Shown: piece after piece, positions 27,849 to 36,367 of the stretch | How the letters are laid out: each line of letters begins with the position of its first letter | Position numbering within the stretch: the stretch's first letter is position 1 | Assembly: GCA_040755755.1 (NCBI GenBank) | Contig: JBFLZW010000036.1 | Coordinates: 43,296 to 107,295 of the forward strand | DNA length: 64,000 nucleotides | Direction: 5' to 3' | Source: a bacterium | Lineage (GTDB): Bacteria; SZUA-182; DTGQ01 | Made by a program: the position numbers and the translations under genes | Notes under the pieces: generated by a model | What the model was told of the DNA's origin: nothing | Database searches by the model: none | What the model saw: only the letters and a program-made list of their open reading frames with translations

Positions 27849-28559
27849 TTACTCACCACCCGGCGGCTCACCGCCCGCCTGTTGTTCCGCCGGTTTATAG
27901 ATAACATAAAGATAGTCACCAAGAATATCGGCCTTATCCAGCCTGAATGCAGGGATATTCCCTTTCACCCAGAACGAGCTTCTCTCCACGGGCGTGATCG
28001 AGGAGGATCCGCCGATGACAAAGGGGCAGATGATCAGGTGAAGCTCATCGTAAAGTCCGGCAGCGATCATCGACTGGTGCACGGTCCCGCCGCCCTCGAC
28101 CAGCAGCCGCCTGATTCCGAACCGCTCGTGCAGGGCGCTCATGAGCTGCGGCAGGTCAACATATTTGCCGCGGCCGCAGGTCACGATTTGTGCCCCGCGC
28201 TCCTGGAAAGCACTGACCCGTTCGGCAGGTGCGTCCCTGGTTACGGCGATGATGGTAGGCGCATCTTCACAATTCAGGATCCTGGCTGTCGGCGGAATCT
28301 CCGCCAGACCGTCCAGCACGATGCGCGTGGGATTCTTCCCCGTATGATCACGCAGAGTCAGGCGAGAATCATCCAGCAGGATGCAGTTAAGACCCACCAT
28401 GATGCCGTCCGCTCTGGCTCGCTGTCCATTGTGCAGTTTCATGATATCCGCGTCGATAAGGGATGGGCCGATGGGGTTGGGCTGTCCGGGTTGTCTGCGG
28501 GGCGATATCTTGCCGTCCAGGCTGACAGCCACCAGCATGAAGGTATAGGGTCTATTCAT
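27849..28559 (-). CDS. RibD C-terminal-type reductase (DHFR-like fold)
   Basis: The 236-aa protein is a stand-alone RibD_C/RIB7-type NADPH reductase. In riboflavin synthesis this family reduces the phosphoribosylamino side chain of a pyrimidine to ribitylamino. Motifs: VAVSLDGKISPR, DGIMVGLNCILLDDSRLTLR, PTRIVLDG and LLVEGGGTVHQSMIAAGLYDEL. There is no deaminase domain. It overlaps trpF by four bases (ATGA), so it is translationally coupled to phosphoribosylanthranilate isomerase rather than to rib genes. A possible role on a phosphoribosylated aniline is discussed under findings. The C-terminal tail EQQAGGEPPGGE is low complexity. Confidence 0.85.
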   Translation of the reverse strand: MNRPYTFMLVAVSLDGKISPRRQPGQPNPIGPSLIDADIMKLHNGQRARADGIMVGLNCILLDDSRLTLRDHTGKNPTRIVLDGLAEIPPTARILNCEDAPTIIAVTRDAPAERVSAFQERGAQIVTCGRGKYVDLPQLMSALHERFGIRRLLVEGGGTVHQSMIAAGLYDELHLIICPFVIGGSSSITPVERSSFWVKGNIPAFRLDKADILGDYLYVIYKPAEQQAGGEPPGGE

Positions 28560-29341
28560 TGCTTTGCTCCGGGCTTACCTCTGTGCCTCTGTGTCTTGAG
28601 TGGTGTTCTTTGCCTTTTGTCTTTGTCTTTTTGGAGGATAGGCAATTGAGAGCCGCTATAATCCCCGGCGGCCTTTGCTGCCTTCACGAAATCGTGCATC
28701 AATTGCCCGTCCTTCACCCCTGTTTCCCTTTCCACACCGCTGATCACGTCCACTGCATAGGGCTGTACCGTGGCAATAGCCTGGGCGACATTATGCACGG
28801 TCAGGCCTCCGGCCAGGATGAGGGGCAGGCGGATTGTGGCTGCTACATCACGGATACTGTTCCAGTCCAGGGCAACGCCTGTGCCTGCCGGTCGGCTGGA
28901 GGTCTTGGAATCAACCACCAGCCCGGCCAGGCCGGATTGGGCAAGAATGCGGCAGGCTTCAACCGGATCGGGTACGGAGAACTGCGCTTTGCCGGTATCC
29001 ACATTGATCCGGAGGGCTTTCAGGACCTTGATGCCGGTACCTGTCAGCGCCTGGCATACAGCCTGGATATCCTCGATGGTTTCATCGCCGTGGAGCTGTA
29101 AAAAATGCGGTCTGACACAGAGGGCGATAGCCACCATATCCCGCACGGCACCGCCCACGACTGCGGTTGTAGTCACAAACGGAGGGGCCCCGGCCACCAG
29201 CCCCGCAGCCTGATGACGGGTGAGATTCCACGGCACCGCTACGGGATACTCGGTCACAAAGCCGAGAGCATCCGCTCCCGCAGCCACGGCCATATCGATA
29301 TCGCTGCGGCTCATGAGGCCGCATATCTTGACTCTGGTCAT
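28556..29341 (-). CDS. trpF: TrpF, phosphoribosylanthranilate isomerase, with repeat-encoded tail
   Basis: TrpF performs the Amadori rearrangement of phosphoribosylanthranilate. The TIM barrel starts RVKICGLMSRSDIDMAV, with the catalytic Cys in KICGL. The catalytic Asp is in VVDSKTSSRPAGTGVALDW, and phosphate binding in ILAGGLTVHNVAQAI and VDVISGVE. The EYPVAVPWNLTR loop marks a less common TrpF subfamily. The natural barrel ends near residue 230. The last about 30 residues (KDKDKRQRTPLKTQRHRGKP region) are encoded by the CTCTGTG-type dispersed repeat and are probably disordered. AGGAGG precedes the ATG. It overlaps trpC upstream and the reductase downstream. Confidence 0.9.
   Translation of the reverse strand: MTRVKICGLMSRSDIDMAVAAGADALGFVTEYPVAVPWNLTRHQAAGLVAGAPPFVTTTAVVGGAVRDMVAIALCVRPHFLQLHGDETIEDIQAVCQALTGTGIKVLKALRINVDTGKAQFSVPDPVEACRILAQSGLAGLVVDSKTSSRPAGTGVALDWNSIRDVAATIRLPLILAGGLTVHNVAQAIATVQPYAVDVISGVERETGVKDGQLMHDFVKAAKAAGDYSGSQLPILQKDKDKRQRTPLKTQRHRGKPGAKQ
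28565..28625 (-). repeat. CTCTGTG-type repeat forming the 3' end of trpF
   Basis: The same unit as at 24135-24208, here read in frame as a basic tail of TrpF, while the ATGA overlap with the next gene is preserved. Confidence 0.75.
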
Positions 29342-30102
29342 ACCTGCCTCCTGACCTGGCTGATCAGGTCCGTGAGGCGTGCTGCAGGATCATTCGATTG
29401 CAGAATGGCTGTCCCAATCAGGACCGCATCCGCTCCTGCTTCGAGAGCCCGTCGCACTTCTTCAGGGGTGCGCAGGGAGCTTTCGGAGATCGTCACCACG
29501 GAGTCGGGAATCAGGGGTGCCAGTTCCTCGGTCAGCCGCACGGTACCGCTATCCTTTTCGAGGTTTCGAATATCCCGGTTATTGATACCGATTATGGCAG
29601 GAAGAGGGGATAACGCCAGTGCCCGTTCGAGCTCCTGCCGGGTATGGACCTCCACGAGCGCTTCCATTCCAAGCTCACCTGCCCGCTGGTAGAGGGCGGG
29701 CACCAGGGATTCAGGGATGGTAGCCAGAATGAGCAGAACAGCAGCCGCACCGGCCGTGAAAGACTCGTCGATCTGCCCGGCTGAGGAGATGAAGTCTTTC
29801 CTGAGAACAGGCACCGAGACTGCCTGAGCCACTTCGGTAAGCATCCTGATGCTGCCGCCGAAGTGTTGTGGTTCAGTCACCACTGACAGGGCACATGCTC
29901 CGGCCTTCTCCAGAGCCCTGGCCAGCCCTGCCGCATCGCGCTGCCCCACCAGGGCACCATCGCGGGGTGAAACCGGCTTGATATCGGCGATGATCGGGAT
30001 ATCACCCCGTCCCCGTGCTTCCAGGATCGCTCCGGAGAGCAGGCGGCTGCTGCTTTGGCCACTACTTCCTGTGCTGCTCAGGCTCCCAGGAAGTCCGACC
30101 AC
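29338..30102 (-). CDS. trpC: TrpC, indole-3-glycerol-phosphate synthase
   Basis: This enzyme closes the indole ring from CdRP. The 254-aa barrel shows the catalytic segments PIIADIKPVSPRDG (general-acid Lys; the usual Glu in AEIK is Asp here), VLRKDFI (second Lys), ALVEVHTRQELERAL (Glu), IGINNRDIRNLEKD (Asn) and ISESSLRTPEEV (Glu-Ser). The N-terminal helical region is short and low in similarity. The start is GTG at 30102, inside the end of the RAM-domain gene. With trpF and trpD alone, and no trpA, trpB, trpE or trpG in reach, the pathway is incomplete locally. Confidence 0.88.
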   Translation of the reverse strand: MVGLPGSLSSTGSSGQSSSRLLSGAILEARGRGDIPIIADIKPVSPRDGALVGQRDAAGLARALEKAGACALSVVTEPQHFGGSIRMLTEVAQAVSVPVLRKDFISSAGQIDESFTAGAAAVLLILATIPESLVPALYQRAGELGMEALVEVHTRQELERALALSPLPAIIGINNRDIRNLEKDSGTVRLTEELAPLIPDSVVTISESSLRTPEEVRRALEAGADAVLIGTAILQSNDPAARLTDLISQVRRQV

Positions 30103-30359
30103 ATTCGCTCCATATCGTGCTTTGAGTAGCAGCGAAAGGCCATGTGGGTGCTTGTCCTGGCAATGCCGCCGATACTGGCGATATCCTCCGAAACCAGCTT
30201 GGACAGCAAATCGTACTCCTTCACCCGAATGATGGCCATGATGTCGTACTCGCCGGATACGGAGTACACCTCGGCAATTCCGTCCAGGTTGACCAGATCT
30301 TCGGCGACCTGATGAACCTTGCCCATTTCACAATTAATCATTACCAGTGCCGTGATCAT
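30078..30359 (-). CDS. Stand-alone Lrp/AsnC ligand-binding (RAM) domain protein
   Basis: The 93-aa protein is only the effector-binding half of an Lrp/AsnC regulator (ALVMINCEMGKVHQVAEDLVN, then GEYDIMAIIRV, with the GxYD ligand motif); the DNA-binding helix-turn-helix is absent. Such proteins form octamers that bind amino acids and can modulate partners. It is the first gene of the trp-like run, 25 bp overlapping trpC, and has AAAAGGAG seven bases before the ATG. It probably senses an amino acid related to this pathway; that is inference from position. Confidence 0.87.
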   Translation of the reverse strand: MITALVMINCEMGKVHQVAEDLVNLDGIAEVYSVSGEYDIMAIIRVKEYDLLSKLVSEDIASIGGIARTSTHMAFRCYSKHDMERMWSDFLGA

Positions 30360-30578
30360 ACATGACTCCTTTTCTCGTTAGGGGAAAAACGCTGAGTCGA
30401 AAATGGATGGTACGACTTATTATTTATAGCATGTTATCGTATAATGTAGTGTTATGGTAATGGCGCTTGACTATAAAATACCGCTGATGAGCTTTTTCTC
30501 TGAGAAACTCAGTATATCTCATCACCATCGGCTCTGTCAATCAGGCATTTCTCCTGCCTGATGTTCCCCATACTGCAA

Positions 30579-32666
30579 TCACAGCGATCCCTTAACCCAG
30601 AACCGGCATGAGGTGATAAAGCAACCTGCCTTATTTGTCGAAGCATTTTCATCGGTGAGCGAAGCGCTCTTGCCATGAACAATAACCGTGACCGTCACCG
30701 AGCTGCTTAAGGGAGTATCACTGTCATCGGTTGCGGTAAAGGTGACTTCATGGCTTCCCTCCTGGCCGGGACCTGGTCCCCAGCTAAATTCCCTGGTATT
30801 AGGATTAAAGACTGCACCGGCTGGTAAATTGCTGGCGGAGTATGTCAGGTTATCTCCATCGGGGTCGGTAGCGGTCAGGGTAAAGGTGAGAATCGCACCT
30901 TCATCGACCCCCTGGTCATCGACAGGCTCGAAGAGGGGGGGATGATTTTGCGGTAATTGGATATCACCATTACTCCTGGTCACTGCCTCCAGGGTGTAAT
31001 AAGCAGTTGCGGCTACCGAGAGATTTATGGGGACAACGATCAGCTTTGTGAAGGACTGGTTCTGGTCAAAAGAAAAATCAAAGTCGCCCTCCTGCTGCTC
31101 ATTATCGAGCGGGATGAGATGATAGTCACCGAATTGAGGAGAAGAATCCCCGAATGAGGCGGCTGGAATGGCCAGAACAGCCATTGGTGGCTTTGCTCCG
31201 CCAGCAAAATGGATGTGAAGTGTCTGACCGGCGGGAGGCTTGTGAAAAACATAATACCGGGAGCTGAGGTAAGGCAGGCTGCCAGCCTCAATATGGAGCG
31301 GATAGGTCGAGTACGACTCCTGATGGAAGGGCACGGGATACGTGCTTCCCTCCTCGTAATCTTCCGGGCTGCGGCGCAGATTGGCCAGTTTAAACCGGAT
31401 AAATGCCTCAGACAGGGAAGCCATGCTGCGGCCTGAGTCCTGACCCGCCTCTTGACCCGCTTCCTGAATCGATTCATCCATAGCCAGAAAGATGTCCTGG
31501 GAGGGATTCTGAATCCGCTCAAAAATAGTCCGTACTATTTCCTGGCCGAAATGTTCCGAGAGAAACTTGGCCCAGATGACCCCTCCATATTCGAAGGCGT
31601 AAAAGGGAGAATTATTGCCCGTCTTATTGATTGAAACGGAAGGATAATCGAACCATCCCTTTTCCCGCCCGGTTGAGCTTGAATCTCCCCGGATATCGAA
31701 ATACGGCTCGCCGGAATCCCACATGCCGTTATCGTTACGGTCCTTATAAGGCCAGCCCAGGTAATTGAGATAATCGTTAATCCCATCATATAATTCATCC
31801 TCGATCCAGACAGCGGTATTTTCCTCCCACCACATGTTATCTGCGGATGATGTCGGCCAGTGATCGTAGTCCGCCTGCACGATGTGGAAAAATTCGTGGA
31901 CCGCGGTGATCTTCATTGCTCCGATCACTTTCCCTTCCTGCTCCAGATTATCATGAATGCTCTGGTAATTATTATCCACCATGATGTACAATCCTTTGCT
32001 GTCGGCAACAGTGCTGCCGTAACAGCTCATATCCAGGATGAAAACTTCGATCCGCTCACCGGCCTCTATCGGTGCACGATAGCCGAGTGTCCCGGTAACA
32101 TACGACCATGCCTGCTCAAAGTATTGGGCAAACCGAAGCACATACTCAGGAATCGTGGCTTTCTGGCCATCTACCAAACCATCCATATTACTGACCGCAT
32201 CGCCATGACTGTTGTCCTCAGTGTAGTAGATGCGAAAATGCCCCTCGGCGGTAGAATATGACCAGACTTCAACGCCGGACCCATAATAGTCAGGACCGGA
32301 AAAACCGGTAGGACGATGTAAGATGAACCTGTTTTCGGGATAGAGAAGCTCCCGGTTCTGCATGGCCTGCCTGAGCAGTGGAGTGGCGCACTTCACCGGA
32401 GGCTGGTAAGAAAAAGAAGCGGATTTTTCCCCGAACTGACGGAATGTCTGGCCGGAAGGATGCCGGAACAGGGCTGAAATATCCCGGTTGAGCTGCTCCT
32501 GCAAGGTTGCCGGCTCTGCCCCAAGTCCCTGCTGCGGGCTCAGAAGAAACACTATCAGGAAAAGCCCTGCCAGGAAAAATCCCAATGCTCCTGCTCCTGG
32601 TTTCGGAACGATGTTCTCCTGCACGATGTTCTCTTGCAGACTGCATTTATCCATGAATTTATCCAT
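30579..32666 (-). CDS. Secreted zinc metallopeptidase (MXAN_6640-like) with Ig-like domain
   Basis: The protein (about 695 aa) has an N-terminal export signal (GFFLAGLFLIVFLLSP) preceded by a charged stretch. The peptidase domain contains AVHEFFHIVQADYDHW, an HExxH zinc site at about residues 258-262, with WWEENTAVW downstream as probable third ligand. A C-terminal Ig/cadherin-like domain (PPLFEPVDDQGVDEGAILTF, FTLTATDPDGDNLTYS) ends the ordered part. The last residues, NKAGCFITSC, resemble Cys-containing C-terminal sorting or lipidation tails seen on secreted proteins of related bacteria; this is a weak match. TTG 32669 is an alternative start. Substrate unknown. Confidence 0.82.
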   Translation of the reverse strand: MDKFMDKCSLQENIVQENIVPKPGAGALGFFLAGLFLIVFLLSPQQGLGAEPATLQEQLNRDISALFRHPSGQTFRQFGEKSASFSYQPPVKCATPLLRQAMQNRELLYPENRFILHRPTGFSGPDYYGSGVEVWSYSTAEGHFRIYYTEDNSHGDAVSNMDGLVDGQKATIPEYVLRFAQYFEQAWSYVTGTLGYRAPIEAGERIEVFILDMSCYGSTVADSKGLYIMVDNNYQSIHDNLEQEGKVIGAMKITAVHEFFHIVQADYDHWPTSSADNMWWEENTAVWIEDELYDGINDYLNYLGWPYKDRNDNGMWDSGEPYFDIRGDSSSTGREKGWFDYPSVSINKTGNNSPFYAFEYGGVIWAKFLSEHFGQEIVRTIFERIQNPSQDIFLAMDESIQEAGQEAGQDSGRSMASLSEAFIRFKLANLRRSPEDYEEGSTYPVPFHQESYSTYPLHIEAGSLPYLSSRYYVFHKPPAGQTLHIHFAGGAKPPMAVLAIPAASFGDSSPQFGDYHLIPLDNEQQEGDFDFSFDQNQSFTKLIVVPINLSVAATAYYTLEAVTRSNGDIQLPQNHPPLFEPVDDQGVDEGAILTFTLTATDPDGDNLTYSASNLPAGAVFNPNTREFSWGPGPGQEGSHEVTFTATDDSDTPLSSSVTVTVIVHGKSASLTDENASTNKAGCFITSCRFWVKGSL

Positions 32667-32926
32667 CAAGTTCTCTGCTCTCCTTCCTCATGGCAGCATA
32701 TCCCGTGAAGCTCAATCAGCCCTGGACGGCCAGGTGAAGGGTACCTCGGCAACGGTGTCGAGTAACGGCCTTCAGGAGAACCGTATATAATACTGTTCGA
32801 GCTTTGGCGCGGATATTATCGTATTTGAGTATCCGATTCAAGGGCAAAGGGTTCAACTTAGATATTCCCCATCTTGTATGGGAGCATCCACTATTCTCCT
32901 CCCCCTTGAGGCAGGGAGCCCCTGTG

Positions 32927-32986
32927 GCAGGGGAGGCTGGGTGGGGGTGATGGTTATTTTCACCCTCCTCATTGAGAAAAGGGACA
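32927..32986 (+). repeat. G-rich dispersed repeat, copy 1
   Basis: GGCAGGGGAGGCTGGGTGGG and the following about 40 bases match 41729-41790 with few differences. A GGGAGCCCCTG motif lies just upstream, which in inverse sense (CAGGGGCTCCCTG) is inserted in the megasynthase genes. Confidence 0.85.
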
Positions 32987-33477
32987 TGGGGAACATCCGG
33001 GTTCAACTGAAGATGCCCAGAAGATACCCCGTGAAGCCCGTGGGCTGAATGTTTGGGTTCTGGCCGAAAGCATTGCACCCCGGCCTGATCGGGTGATCGG
33101 AAATATACCGGTAAACAAACGGAAACTTCTGTAAATATAATTTACAGAGAGCATCATAGAGTCGAAACCTCTGCTGGCTCACAAGTATCCAGGGCATATC
33201 ATCAGACCTGTAAGTAAACAGGATTTACGTTTTTTGCCGTATCATAGATCGACGATCGACTTTAGAACTTAAGCCGGTTAATCTGCCATTGGAAGAGGCA
33301 TCTTTCACCGGCAGACCGAGCAGTGAGGAAAAAACACCTGGCACATAGTATGCAATAAATGTTCACGCAATAGATATTCCTGAAGAAAATAATCGGTTTT
33401 TTCAGGAAGAATTTATTAGCGGAAATTAACAGTACAACGAGATTTTTCTGGAGTGATAGAGGAATGGTCATAATAAA

Positions 33478-33526
33478 TCACCCCCACCCAGCCTCCCCCC
33501 TCAAGGGGGAGGCTGGGTGGGGGTGA
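33478..33526. repeat. Perfect 22-bp palindrome of the G-rich repeat
   Basis: TCACCCCCACCCAGCC and the next six C/T bases form an arm that is the exact complement of 33505-33526, with a five-base loop. The 3' arm equals the core of the G-rich repeats at 32.9 and 41.7 kb, so this locus is two head-to-head half copies. It would make a very stable hairpin or cruciform. Confidence 0.93.
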
Positions 33527-33948
33527 ACAAAACCAAGGGGGTCCTTTAACCACTCTTCTTATGTAAGGGAAAGGGAAAAAGCCTCGTTGTACTATTAAAA
33601 GTCGGTCCAAAAGATAGATCCGACGCTTTTATTATCTACCAGGTCAGCGGGAAGATTCGCAAGCAGACACTGAGCGTTGCTGTGGATTTTCTGCCCTCAC
33701 AGGAAGTGCCAAACCGGCCGGGTTTTTTCTGCCTGTACAGGAGCTATTCAAACATCCAGGTTAATATTCAGCAGATTCCTTAAGTACACCGCACATAAAA
33801 TCGCGGCCAGTCATGATCAGCAAACAGGGCGGAGTATCCAGAGCATATATCCCGGATTTCAGGAGGTGGTTGGATGGAAATTATCTAAGGTTGCGGTGCT
33901 TTTCAACAAAATGCTATTGAGTGTATGGATAAATGAGGGGGTAAAATC

Positions 33949-35091
33949 ATGAGGAGTAAAACAGGCGTAAATTTTAAAATCTTTACCCGGCGGGCAGCAG
34001 TCATCCTGGGTTGTATGGCACTGGTGATCAGCCTGAGCAGCATCTGCCTGGCTCAGTTAGCTGCAGAAGCAGTTTTGGATTCATCATCTGCGGATGTATC
34101 GTCTTTATCAGCTTCCCAGACGGATACTTCCCTGTATTGGTATCCGGACCTCGTGTCCTGGTCCTGGTATTATGATCCAGACCTCGATGTTCATATCGGT
34201 AAATTTTATAAGCTGCCCAGCGGGGTAGTCTTTCCGGTTACCGTGCATAACCACTGGTATGGCGAAGCTACCAACGTGAACCTCGAAGTCTATGCCCAGA
34301 AAAGGTGGTGTGCCTGCCTGAATAGACCGCCATCAGCCAGATTGGCTGAAATCCCGTTCAAGTCGGTGCCTCCCGGAGGATCTAAAACTACGTGGGTATG
34401 GTGGAATCATGAGCCGGTGGGTGGATGCAGCCTGTATGCTCAGGTTGATTCCGGTGATCTCTTCACCTCCGTGGCAGGGGGAGCAGTGAGTCCATTCTTC
34501 AGGAAAAACGATCATTCGGCAGCAGGAATTCGGATTACCCCGGACGGGGACGCCGCTGCTTATTGGCCGCTCATTGATCCTTATGGAATAGCTGTTGACA
34601 TGGTGCGAAATCCCAATTTTCTCTGCGGGCAGAATTACGAGAGGAATGAGAAAAATAACTGGGATTATTTCCAGCGGTATGATCTTGTCGCTCAGCCTGG
34701 TCAGCCAGTATTGGTGCCTCTGCCAATCATCAATCCTATTCCGGATTCGACCTTTTCCGGAACCCTCACCCTGGTTGCAGATTCCGTTGATAGACAGATG
34801 CTTGATGCAGTCTCTCTCGGCAGATTGAGGACCGCCGCGGTAACGACGGCAGCAGCCGCCGCGACTAAAGACAGCTTTACCCCAAGCACCAATAATGCTC
34901 TTGACTTCAATCTGTCCTATAACAAGGATAAGCCGGAAAATGAGTTCCCGGCAGCTATTCAGGTCACACCCGGTAAGACTAAAGGGACTACTGATTTTAA
35001 GATTCTGATGAGTATCGATCCACAACCTGGATCCTCGGAAGATCAGGCAGGGACAGCAGTCGAGATAAACGTCTTCGTGGATATCAAATAA
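33949..35091 (+). CDS. Secreted protein of unknown function (380 aa)
   Basis: I do not recognise this protein. It has a clear signal peptide (AAVILGCMALVISLSSICLA). The mature part is rich in Trp and Tyr (SLYWYPDLVSWSWYYDPDLD) and appears beta-rich, with four Cys between residues 120 and 170 (RWCACLNRP, GGCSLYAQV) that could form disulphides. The VFPVTVHNHWYGEATNVNLEVYAQKRW segment looks like an Ig-like beta sandwich. No anchoring motif is visible. GAGGGGG precedes the ATG, so translation seems real. It stands alone between two gene-free regions. Confidence 0.75.
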   Translation: MRSKTGVNFKIFTRRAAVILGCMALVISLSSICLAQLAAEAVLDSSSADVSSLSASQTDTSLYWYPDLVSWSWYYDPDLDVHIGKFYKLPSGVVFPVTVHNHWYGEATNVNLEVYAQKRWCACLNRPPSARLAEIPFKSVPPGGSKTTWVWWNHEPVGGCSLYAQVDSGDLFTSVAGGAVSPFFRKNDHSAAGIRITPDGDAAAYWPLIDPYGIAVDMVRNPNFLCGQNYERNEKNNWDYFQRYDLVAQPGQPVLVPLPIINPIPDSTFSGTLTLVADSVDRQMLDAVSLGRLRTAAVTTAAAAATKDSFTPSTNNALDFNLSYNKDKPENEFPAAIQVTPGKTKGTTDFKILMSIDPQPGSSEDQAGTAVEINVFVDIK

Positions 35092-35491
35092 GCATTCTTC
35101 TGATTTTTTAAAAGGCAGGGCATTCTTAAATCTCTCTCTAGTATCATTCCGGGAACCGGAGGGACGAGGGACCCTGAGCTTGCCGGTGCTCATGGTCCTG
35201 TGTTCCCTTCGGTGTTCTGGAATGAAAAAAGAGACGGGAATGAGCCTTGCGCATGCCTGCTGCATGCACATCCTCCTTCCGGGGCAGGGAAAACCAGAGC
35301 CCACAATGGCTCCTTTCCTGCCTTTTCAAGAAAGTTCCCTTCGCTCTTACCCCCGTGTTCAATCGCTCTCCAGCCTTGGCTCATATCATTAATTACTCAC
35401 CATAGGGAAATTTTTGTTGTATTTTCAAAGTAAGCTGGCCTATAATAATCAATGTAATAAGTTCGACCCCCGTGCAAAAGGAGAGTATTTG
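35092..35491. other. 400-bp intergenic region
   Basis: No gene is supported. Short inverted repeats are present, but no clear promoter, terminator or RNA element was recognised. A strong AAAAGGAGAG lies at 35476-35485 and belongs to the next gene. Confidence 0.5.
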
Positions 35492-36334
35492 TTGAAGAAT
35501 GAGGGCAATAGCGTTGTAGAAATCGGTTCGGTTACTATCTATCTTTGTGAGCCGGATCAGGTAGAGGTGGAGTGGATCGGCCAGGAGGACCTGGTTCGGC
35601 AGCTGCGGGCGGCATGGAAAACCCGGAAGGGAGAAATGCCCATGAATCCGCGGATTGTCGGAAAACCGGGGAGCGGCAAAACAACCCTGGCCTGTGGCGT
35701 GGCCCGTGGTCTGGGCCAGTCTCTGTATCTGTTTCAGGCTACGGCAGACACCAGGCCGGAAGACCTGATCATAACGCCGGTGATCGGCAGCGGCAGTTCC
35801 ATCCGCTACATGGCCAGTTCCATCGTCAGTGCCATGGTCAGGGGCGGAACCGTTATTCTGGACGAGGGAAACCGGATGTCGGAAAAAAGCTGGGCTTCTC
35901 TGGCCCCGTTGCTCGACCGGCGGAGGTATGTGGAATCCGTGGTGGCCGGGGTAAAGATCCACGCCCACCCGAATTTCCGGTTCTGTACCACCATGAACGA
36001 GGATATGTCCACTTTCGAGTTGCCGGAATACATTCAGTCCCGGCTTCAGCCTCAGATCTTTGTCGATTTCTCCGACCGGGATGAGGAACTGGCTATCCTG
36101 CGTCAGAATCTTCCCTCGACCGAAGCTGAAATACTGGAATATGTAGCGGATTTTTTGCATGTGGCCCATGAGCGGGAGGAAGACTGTTCAATCCGTGATG
36201 GCGTCAATATCGCCCACTACGCGGGCCTGCTGGGACAGGAATACCCCGAACTGGAGATTCCCGTTAAAGTGCAGCAGGCTGCGCGCATGGTGCTGGGCAA
36301 AAAAGCGGGTCAGTATTTCCTGCGCGAATTGTAG
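35492..36334 (+). CDS. MoxR-family AAA+ ATPase
   Basis: The protein (about 280 aa) is a MoxR/AAA_5-type ATPase, a group that acts as chaperone-like remodeler with client proteins. Walker A is GKPGSGKTT, Walker B is GTVILDEGNRMS, and sensor 1 is RFCTTMNED, followed by the MoxR-style ELPEYIQSRLQPQIFVDF. No ATG lies upstream of the P-loop region. TTG at 35492 has AAAAGGAGAG eight bases away and is the best start (TTG 35489 or 35414 are alternatives). It is followed after 33 bp by a TraB-like protein; the usual vWA partner is missing. Confidence 0.87.
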   Translation: MKNEGNSVVEIGSVTIYLCEPDQVEVEWIGQEDLVRQLRAAWKTRKGEMPMNPRIVGKPGSGKTTLACGVARGLGQSLYLFQATADTRPEDLIITPVIGSGSSIRYMASSIVSAMVRGGTVILDEGNRMSEKSWASLAPLLDRRRYVESVVAGVKIHAHPNFRFCTTMNEDMSTFELPEYIQSRLQPQIFVDFSDRDEELAILRQNLPSTEAEILEYVADFLHVAHEREEDCSIRDGVNIAHYAGLLGQEYPELEIPVKVQQAARMVLGKKAGQYFLREL

Positions 36335-36367
36335 GGGAAATCGAAGTGCAACCAGGAATTGACGGTT

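Larger units (their letters stand above)
32667..33948. other. 1.28-kb region without supported gene, repeat-rich
   Basis: No frame here looks like a real protein. The region carries two G-rich repeat units (32927-32986 and 33478-33526) and several short inverted repeats (for example around 33606-33630), and ends in the leader of the next gene. It may be a hot spot where mobile or repeat DNA accumulates between divergently arranged genes, and must hold the promoters for both sides. Confidence 0.6.

Noticed and set aside
27843..29692. Plus-strand frames opposite trpF, trpC and the RibD-type reductase
   Set aside because: These are shadows of conserved minus-strand enzymes.
33677..33952. Plus-strand frame of 91 codons before the secreted protein
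   Set aside because: Composition is not protein-like, it lacks a ribosome site and it overlaps the leader of the next gene.
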